IMG/VR virus record: IMGVR_UViG_3300001450_000101
Location: 1-37,540 of that record
DNA length: 37,540 nt
Source: a virus
Reading direction: 5' to 3' (one strand)
The translations under genes were made by a program, and so were the position numbers. Below, piece after piece: positions 33,154 through 37,540 of the stretch (position 1 is the stretch's first letter; every line of letters begins with the position of its first letter). The notes below the pieces were generated by a model that saw only the letters and a program-made list of their open reading frames with translations, was not told the origin of the DNA and did not search any database.

Positions 33154-33397
33154 AGAACAAATTAGTCAGAGTTATTATTTAACTCTAAGAGACTTAGTTG
33201 CAGGAGTATCGTATAAAGATTTAGTAGATGACTTGTATGAATTTGAACAAAAAGAAATGTATGAAGTTTGTGCAGGAATATTAAAAGCATTAAAATATGC
33301 AAAAGAGAAAACGTATAAACAAATAAAACTAGAATTAAACCAATATGAGTACAAACACGAACTTGACATTGTCACAAATAAAAATCTTAGTATCTAA
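33104..33397 (+). CDS. Hypothetical helical protein (97 aa)
   Basis: I choose ATG 33104 rather than the in-frame GTG 33080. Both lie inside the end of the exonuclease gene. The protein is helical: DLVAGVSYKDLVDDLYEFEQ then KEMYEVCAGILKALKYAKEK. It ends inside the next gene, with a 53-nt overlap. No family is recognised. It may be a small partner of the adjacent DNA-binding protein. Confidence 0.5.
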   Translation: MTKQRASINTLQQNIYKEQISQSYYLTLRDLVAGVSYKDLVDDLYEFEQKEMYEVCAGILKALKYAKEKTYKQIKLELNQYEYKHELDIVTNKNLSI

Positions 33398-33785
33398 GGA
33401 TCTGAAGATTAACATTAAGAAAGATAGTAGAATAAGAAAGTATGTTTATGCTAGAGCAATTTACTTTAAACTATGTAAAGAGTTTACACACGCATCATTA
33501 GCAGAGATAGGTGAAAGCGTTAATAGAGAACACGCCACAGTTATTCACGGACTAGAGGTATTCAATATGATTGCTTTGTATAATGATACGATTATGGCTA
33601 GTTACAATAGGATAAGAAATGCTTTACTACAAGAGGGTAATCAAGCACTTAAAAGATATAGTGAGGTTCACTATTGGAGAATTAAGTATGAGGACTTACT
33701 TAAAGACCACGATGAACTTCTCCGCGCACATTTAGATTTAGAAAGAAAAGTAGATAACCACGAAATTTATGGGGAGAAAACCTAA
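33345..33785 (+). CDS. DnaA domain IV-like DNA-binding protein (146 aa)
   Basis: Residues 20-70 resemble the C-terminal DNA-binding domain of the DnaA initiator: RKYVYARAIYFKLCKEFT, then SLAEIGESVNREHATVIHGL, the DnaA signature with its His-Ala-Thr-Val core. The ATPase domain is absent. A coiled coil follows (about 95-140). DnaA domain IV binds 9-bp DnaA boxes, so this protein could mark a phage origin or compete with host DnaA. It is located next to the terminase genes. Confidence 0.7.
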   Translation: MSTNTNLTLSQIKILVSKDLKINIKKDSRIRKYVYARAIYFKLCKEFTHASLAEIGESVNREHATVIHGLEVFNMIALYNDTIMASYNRIRNALLQEGNQALKRYSEVHYWRIKYEDLLKDHDELLRAHLDLERKVDNHEIYGEKT

Positions 33786-34158
33786 GCAATATAAATACGT
33801 TAAACAAAACGATGGTCGTAAGAATAATGGTAGGAAGAAAGGTGTAAGAAATATTGATGTACTAGATGCAAATAGTTCATTGCGAGTTAATAAAGCTAAA
33901 CGCAATAGAGCAACAATACATACACAAAATGCTATTAGTAAAGTGTTCGGATCACAAGAAGAGTTTTTTGAATCTACTGCAATGTTTGCTAAGAAAGGTT
34001 CTTTCCCACACGCAAAACTATTAATGGAATATGGTTTTGGTAAACCTGGCGATAGCGATGATGACAATCAAAAGAATGTTAACATCAATATAAAGAATTT
34101 ATTTACTGGTAACGAAGAAGAGAACACAATTGATATAGATGAAGAAACCAAGTCTTAA
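33769..34158 (+). CDS. Terminase small subunit (probable, 129 aa)
   Basis: The protein has a basic N-terminus (MGRKPKQYKYVKQNDGRKNN then GRKKGVRNID), a helical middle and the segment KGSFPHAKLLMEYGFGKPGD, a LLMEYGFGKP motif that I associate with small terminases. The acidic C-terminus (EENTIDIDEETK) overlaps the large-subunit gene by 20 nt. The small subunit recognises the packaging site on DNA. Confidence 0.65.
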   Translation: MGRKPKQYKYVKQNDGRKNNGRKKGVRNIDVLDANSSLRVNKAKRNRATIHTQNAISKVFGSQEEFFESTAMFAKKGSFPHAKLLMEYGFGKPGDSDDDNQKNVNINIKNLFTGNEEENTIDIDEETKS

Positions 34159-35344
34159 CCCAAAATATAATGCACTTGGAAATGACTCTAGGTATTTTGT
34201 AATAACTGGTGGTAGGGGTAGTGGTAAATCATTTGCAATAACTACATTCTTAGCGTTCCTAACGTTTGAACAAGGTCACAAGATACTATTTACTAGGTAC
34301 ACAATGATTAGTGCGTCTAACTCAATCATTCCAGAGTTCCTTGAGAAGCTACAACTATATGACATAATGCATCACTTTAGAATAACTAAAGATGAAATCT
34401 TAAACATAAGTACTGGTAGTTCAATAATCTTTAAAGGTATTAGAACAAGTGCTGGTAATCAAACTGCAGCACTTAAATCTATAAATGGAATTACTACTTG
34501 GGTTCTTGATGAAGCTGAGGAGATGACTAAGGAAGAGGACTTCGATAAGATAGACCAATCTGTCAGATCAAAAAATAAACCTAACAGGGTTATATTAATA
34601 TTAAACCCTGCGACCAAAGAGCATTGGATATATCAAAGATTCTTTGCTAGTAAAGGTGTAAACACAAGTGTAAATTTATCTAACGACAATGTTACATATA
34701 TTCACACAACTTTCAAAGACAATGAAGATAATCTTTCTGATTCATTCTTAATACAATTACAAGATATAAGACGTAGACGACCAGATAGATACAATCATCA
34801 AATACTTGGTGGTTGGTTAGATAAAGCTGAGGGTGTTATCTTCACTAATTGGAGAGTCGGTGAATTCAATGAGGAAGTAGATTCTATTTATGGTCAAGAC
34901 TTTGGCTTCTCAATTGATCCGACTGTGCTTATAAAAGTTGGTGTTAGTAAAGCATTAAAGAAGATTTGGATAAAGACAATGTATTGCAAACCTGGTATGT
35001 CGACACAAGAAATTGGTGAATCAAATCGTAGGTATGCAAACGATGAGCTGATTATATGTGATAGTGCAGAACCTAGACTAATCAATGAACTTAAAGGGTA
35101 TTGTAATATTAAACCAACTATAAAAAGGAAAGGTTCAATATTAACGGGTATAGCTTTATTACAAGATTATGATCTGATTGTAGATTCAAGTAGTATTGAA
35201 ATGATTAAGGAATTAAATAATTATGTATGGCACGAAAGAAATACTAAGCCAATACAAAAGTATGACCACCACATAGATTCATTACGTTATTGCACACAAT
35301 ACTTTTTAGCCAACTCAAATAAGGGCGTGTACGTTATACGCTAA
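34139..35344 (+). CDS. terL: Terminase large subunit (401 aa)
   Basis: The packaging motor has a Walker A motif GGRGSGKS (residues 24-31) and Walker B VLDEAEE (122-128). It also has a C-terminal RNase H-like nuclease with YGQDFGF (Asp254), IICDSAEP (Asp308) and HHIDSLRY (Asp380). The family is Terminase_3/XtmB-like. The length is normal for this type. The C-terminal end is 2 nt before repeats of a 15-bp unit, which may include the packaging or regulatory site. Confidence 0.9.
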   Translation: MKKPSLNPKYNALGNDSRYFVITGGRGSGKSFAITTFLAFLTFEQGHKILFTRYTMISASNSIIPEFLEKLQLYDIMHHFRITKDEILNISTGSSIIFKGIRTSAGNQTAALKSINGITTWVLDEAEEMTKEEDFDKIDQSVRSKNKPNRVILILNPATKEHWIYQRFFASKGVNTSVNLSNDNVTYIHTTFKDNEDNLSDSFLIQLQDIRRRRPDRYNHQILGGWLDKAEGVIFTNWRVGEFNEEVDSIYGQDFGFSIDPTVLIKVGVSKALKKIWIKTMYCKPGMSTQEIGESNRRYANDELIICDSAEPRLINELKGYCNIKPTIKRKGSILTGIALLQDYDLIVDSSSIEMIKELNNYVWHERNTKPIQKYDHHIDSLRYCTQYFLANSNKGVYVIR

Positions 35345-35352
35345 ACTTAACA

Positions 35353-35390
35353 GGGTTCAATACGATTGGGTTCAACATAATGGGGTTATG
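35353..35390 (+). repeat. 15-bp tandem repeats after the large terminase gene (copy A)
   Basis: Two full units (GGGTTCAATACGATT at 35353-35367 and GGGTTCAACATAATG at 35368-35382) plus a partial unit (GGGTTATG) stand directly downstream of terL. The same units recur at 37402-37454. The gap 35391-35518 after them holds no gene that I can support. Confidence 0.85.
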
Positions 35391-35518
35391 CAAACCACCA
35401 AAGTAGTAGATAAGTCCAAGCAAAGACCATCAAACTCCAAATTATCGATATGATTATATATTTTACTCTTTTCATTGAGCTGATAAATATATATATTTTA
35501 TTGTACATAAGTTGTATA

Positions 35519-35526
35519 TAAGTTTG
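35519..35526 (+). promoter_or_regulatory. Bacteroidetes -7 box before the 35566-37383 operon
   Basis: TAAGTTTG matches TAnnTTTG, 39 nt upstream of ATG 35566. A TTG (35501-35503) lies 15 nt further upstream, a little close for a -33 element. It is the best promoter candidate in the 221-nt gap after terL. Confidence 0.5.
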
Positions 35527-35565
35527 GTTTTTTATATCTTAGTAGCCTAATTAAAAACAATTACT

Positions 35566-36177
35566 ATGAGAATTTATATATTACATACAACACATAATTT
35601 ACAAGATTACAATGACCATCAAGTATTCACATCTTGGTCGGAAGCCATCAAAAAGTTTGATGAGATAAAAAAAGAAGCACGATCTGATGATAGCACTAGA
35701 GAAATTTATACTGATGAGTATGACGAATTTTATTTCGAGGGATCTGAGGGTAATGAAAAGATTTATATTACTGAGCATAATGTATATGATAATGAAAGAT
35801 ACGCTAGACAATGTAGCATTAGTGATGAGGGAATGAATGAGGGTTGGATAGATGAAGATACAGGAGTGTACTTCAAGTATAAAAAAGATGTTCTTAAGTA
35901 CATTAAAGATTTAATGTTGAATACATATGAATCAGAGGGTGATAGCATATTTGATATTGACAAGTATAAAAAAGATGATGACATTGTTGATGTTGGATAT
36001 GAACATTTCAATACTTATTGGACTTCTTGGGAATGTGAAACTGACTTACAATATAAGTTAGTCGATGGAGAATTAATAGAAGATTATGATTTTCAAGAGG
36101 AAGCAACAAGAAAGTTAAGAGACAAGATGGAACACGAAAGAGTCCAAAGATTAAGAGAACTAGGACAAATAAAATAA
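35566..36177 (+). CDS. Hypothetical acidic protein (203 aa)
   Basis: This is the first gene of the terminal operon. The protein is very acidic, with Asp, Glu, Tyr and Lys-rich stretches (DEYDEFYFEGSEGNEKIYIT, VDGELIEDYDFQEEA). It ends in a helical charged tail (LRDKMEHERVQRLRELGQI). The N-terminus is MRIYILHTTHNLQDY. No known domain is recognised. An acidic surface of this kind is seen in DNA-mimic inhibitors, but that is only a compositional analogy. Confidence 0.6.
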   Translation: MRIYILHTTHNLQDYNDHQVFTSWSEAIKKFDEIKKEARSDDSTREIYTDEYDEFYFEGSEGNEKIYITEHNVYDNERYARQCSISDEGMNEGWIDEDTGVYFKYKKDVLKYIKDLMLNTYESEGDSIFDIDKYKKDDDIVDVGYEHFNTYWTSWECETDLQYKLVDGELIEDYDFQEEATRKLRDKMEHERVQRLRELGQIK

Positions 36178-36178
36178 T

Positions 36179-36643
36179 ATGGGATATAACACACAATTTA
36201 TCGGTCAATTTAGGTTAAGTAAAAACTTAGATGATGTATTGGTTAATAGGTTTAACGAACTACAAAATAAAAGACACGATCTGAATTCGTACCCAAGTAG
36301 ATATAATCATTGGCATATTAAAAGACAATATGGTAATCAATATCTAGCGTGGAATGGTGGCGAAAAGTTTAGACATTATTTAGCTTGGCTTGACTTAGTA
36401 TGCAAACAATATTTAGAAATGTGGGGAGTCACCTTGAGTGGCTTCGTTACATATATTGGAGAAGATAAATCTGACTATGGAGTTATTGAGTGCGTAGAGA
36501 AGATGAATCTACAAAATGGAATTAGTTATACTAAAATGTTAGTGTACAAATTATCTGAACCAAAATGGGATAGACAAACAATTGAAGATTCTATCAAAGA
36601 AGAACAAGGAGAGTATAAAGAAATAAGAAGATGGATAAAATGA
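36179..36643 (+). CDS. Phage hypothetical protein (154 aa), MGYNTQF family
   Basis: The N-terminus (MGYNTQFIGQFRLSKNLDDV) and the later blocks (YNHWHIKRQYGNQYLAWNGG then EKFRHYLAWLDLVCKQYLEM, GVTLSGFVTYIGEDKSDYG) match a phage family that I recognise by its W-G-EKF..Y..WL pattern and have no function for. It is shorter in the middle than the forms I recall. It begins 1 nt after the preceding stop. Confidence 0.55.
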   Translation: MGYNTQFIGQFRLSKNLDDVLVNRFNELQNKRHDLNSYPSRYNHWHIKRQYGNQYLAWNGGEKFRHYLAWLDLVCKQYLEMWGVTLSGFVTYIGEDKSDYGVIECVEKMNLQNGISYTKMLVYKLSEPKWDRQTIEDSIKEEQGEYKEIRRWIK

Positions 36644-36996
36644 GCAAACAAGATAACACTTACGTAATAGAGTTTCAAGAACTCAAGAAGTTTGAATATA
36701 CTATTGAGGGTAAAGATAAAGCAGATGCATATAATAAATTTATGACAGAATATTATTATAGTATGAGAGATGTATCAGCAGATCCGAATTGTAAACAGTT
36801 AGGTTGCAAGTTTGAGCTGACTCATATATGGTTGATGACTAAATCTAAAAGCAATGTTAAAACACATTGCAAACAATGTGAATATGATAATCCAATAGAT
36901 ACATTGGTATTCTGTGAGTCGTGTGGGTTTCCTCTCGACCTTGATATAGAATATAAAACCTTTAATGGATTGCCAAACTTAATAGATAAAAAATGA
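36640..36996 (+). CDS. Zinc-ribbon hypothetical protein (118 aa)
   Basis: I choose ATG 36640, which overlaps the preceding TGA (ATGA), over ATG 36631. The C-terminal part has THCKQCEYDNPIDTLVFCES then CGFPLD, a CxxC...CxxC zinc ribbon. The N-terminal part (YVIEFQELKKFEYTIEGKDK) is a beta-alpha domain without a known match. It may bind nucleic acid or a host protein. Confidence 0.6.
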   Translation: MSKQDNTYVIEFQELKKFEYTIEGKDKADAYNKFMTEYYYSMRDVSADPNCKQLGCKFELTHIWLMTKSKSNVKTHCKQCEYDNPIDTLVFCESCGFPLDLDIEYKTFNGLPNLIDKK

Positions 36997-37142
36997 CAAT
37001 AAACGAATCACTTATCAAGTATCTCCACGCTAGAGTTGAGAGATTATCTGTAAACTACCAAAAGCTAAAAAAAGAGAATCGTAAGCTGAGGGAAGAAAAC
37101 ACTAGACTTAATAGGTCTACTAAATTTAAATCAAGTTTATAA
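36993..37142 (+). CDS. Small coiled-coil protein (49 aa)
   Basis: ATG overlaps the preceding TGA (ATGA), and the TAA overlaps the next ATG. The peptide is a heptad-like helix: SLIKYLHARVERLSVNYQKL then KKENRKLREENTRLN. This is typical of a dimeric coiled coil. The function is unknown. The junctions on both sides support it. Confidence 0.6.
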   Translation: MTINESLIKYLHARVERLSVNYQKLKKENRKLREENTRLNRSTKFKSSL

Positions 37143-37306
37143 TGGAAAATAAAATAATAACTATTGCAAACGTAATCAATCTAATAATGGCTATTGTATT
37201 TCTTACTTTAGCAATTATTGATCTGATACATCAAGGTAACTCGTATGGATATTTCTTTATGATATATCTAGCTACACTTTTAATAACGAAACTAATAAAT
37301 AAATAA
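37142..37306 (+). CDS. Small two-pass membrane protein (54 aa)
   Basis: The ORF encodes MENKIITIANVINLIMAIVF then LTLAIIDLIH and, after a polar turn with QGNSYG, YFFMIYLATLLITKLINK. The two hydrophobic helices are separated by a short loop. TAATG overlaps occur at both ends. A membrane-located early protein is likely, without a known role. Confidence 0.55.
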   Translation: MENKIITIANVINLIMAIVFLTLAIIDLIHQGNSYGYFFMIYLATLLITKLINK

Positions 37307-37383
37307 TGGAAGGACTAATATTTTTAGCACCCGGATTTTTACTCGTAGTAATTCTACTTGTAGATTTCTATATTAACGAATAG
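37306..37383 (+). CDS. Small single-pass membrane peptide (25 aa)
   Basis: The ORF MEGLIFLAPGFLLVVILLVD then FYINE is a single hydrophobic helix with an acidic C-terminus. Its ATG overlaps the preceding TAA. It is the last gene on the plus strand before the repeats and terminator. The short length limits confidence. Confidence 0.45.
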   Translation: MEGLIFLAPGFLLVVILLVDFYINE

Positions 37384-37401
37384 TAATTCATTAAACATAT
37401 T

Positions 37402-37454
37402 GGGTTCAACATAACAGGGTTCAACATAATGGGTTCAATACGATGGGGTTGATT
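37402..37454 (+). repeat. 15-bp tandem repeats (copy B) before the plus-strand terminator
   Basis: Three units (GGGTTCAACATAACA 37402-37416, GGGTTCAACATAAT 37417-37430, GGGTTCAATACGATG 37431-37445) and a partial GGGTTGATT are close copies of the units after terL at 35353-35390. A related half-unit GGGTTCAAACTAACTA stands at 18-33, which would be adjacent in a circle. Confidence 0.85.
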
Positions 37455-37475
37455 AATTTCTTCCCCATTTTTTTT
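37443..37475 (+). terminator. Rho-independent terminator of the plus-strand operon
   Basis: ATGGGG (37443-37448) pairs with CCCCAT (37463-37468) across a 14-nt loop, followed by T8 (37468-37475). The left arm belongs to the last repeat unit. It faces the minus-strand terminator that spans the window ends, giving a convergent terminator pair. The stretch 37476-37521 holds no gene that I can support. Confidence 0.7.
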
Positions 37476-37521
37476 GTGCTTTCGTCAGCTTGAGGAATCA
37501 GATCAAGAAATTAAAGAGCAT

Positions 37522-37540
37522 AAAAAAACCCCCTAAAGAA
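37522..37540 (-). terminator. Left half of the minus-strand terminator spanning the window ends
   Basis: Minus-strand reading gives CTTTAGGGGG followed by T7 (complement of 37528-37522). It pairs with bases 11-20 of the window, as described for the feature at 1-20. The half-hairpin here has no partner within the linear end, so the structure exists only if the ends are joined. Confidence 0.6.

Noticed and set aside
1-37540. Search for tRNA genes, integrase, repressor, IS elements and CRISPR arrays
   Set aside because: No cloverleaf-like segment, recombinase motif, transposase or regularly spaced direct repeat array was seen. The tandem 15-bp units have no spacers and are not CRISPR.

Overview
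The window looks like the whole, or nearly whole, genome of an AT-rich (about 30% G+C by eye) tailed bacteriophage with a siphovirus-type gene set. The likely host is a marine Flavobacteriia/Bacteroidetes bacterium. The reasons are: starts that lack Shine-Dalgarno sequences and instead follow A-rich leaders, several TAnnTTTG boxes (the Bacteroidetes -7 element), and capsid, portal, tail-tube and XkdF-like protease sequences of the type seen in Bacteroidetes phages. I see no integrase, repressor, tRNA, IS element or CRISPR array, so a lytic lifestyle is the simplest reading. Joining the last base to the first makes a convincing minus-strand rho-independent terminator, exactly where the minus-strand genes need one. 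This suggests that the sequence is a circular (or circularly permuted) genome opened at an arbitrary point.

Layout. (1) 52-1220, minus strand: five small unknown genes, probably early. (2) 1221-1796: a divergent intergenic region with one small plus-strand ORF and a promoter-like box. (3) 1797-13217: tail genes, namely a tail assembly chaperone with a likely -1 frameshift in a T9 run, completion/neck proteins, two very large beta-rich tail proteins (one with a C-terminal cupredoxin-like domain) and the tape measure. (4) 13249-16542: head genes (XkdF-like protease, scaffold candidate, decoration-like protein, major capsid protein). (5) 16616-19863: tail tube, portal with an extra C-terminal domain, and connector. 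(6) 19863-24761: fibre genes, ending in a 1203-residue receptor-binding candidate with an inserted LamG domain. (7) 24763-26100: membrane peptides, M15 endolysin and holin (lysis). (8) 26272-27310: Mom-like DNA modification protein and a second M15 peptidase. (9) 27356-33785: recombination, replication and regulation genes (ERF annealase, SSB-like protein, RecA-fold ATPase, RusA, sigma-like factor, PD-(D/E)XK nuclease, DUF5664-like protein, C5 cytosine methyltransferase, RecE-like exonuclease, DnaA domain IV-like protein). (10) 33769-35344: small and large terminase. (11) 35345-37475: 15-bp tandem repeats, an operon of small unknown proteins, more copies of the same repeats and a plus-strand terminator.

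Functionally, exonuclease, annealase, SSB and RusA make a complete recombination set, probably used for concatemer formation. No polymerase or recognisable replicative helicase is visible, so host machinery is probably recruited, perhaps through the DnaA-like DNA-binding protein. Two separate DNA-modification genes (Mom-like and C5 methyltransferase) point to anti-restriction. The structural genes share an RGTTATA motif just upstream of several transcription-unit starts and the phage encodes a sigma-like protein, so a phage-specific late promoter is possible. All function calls come from reading the sequence; no database search was run.
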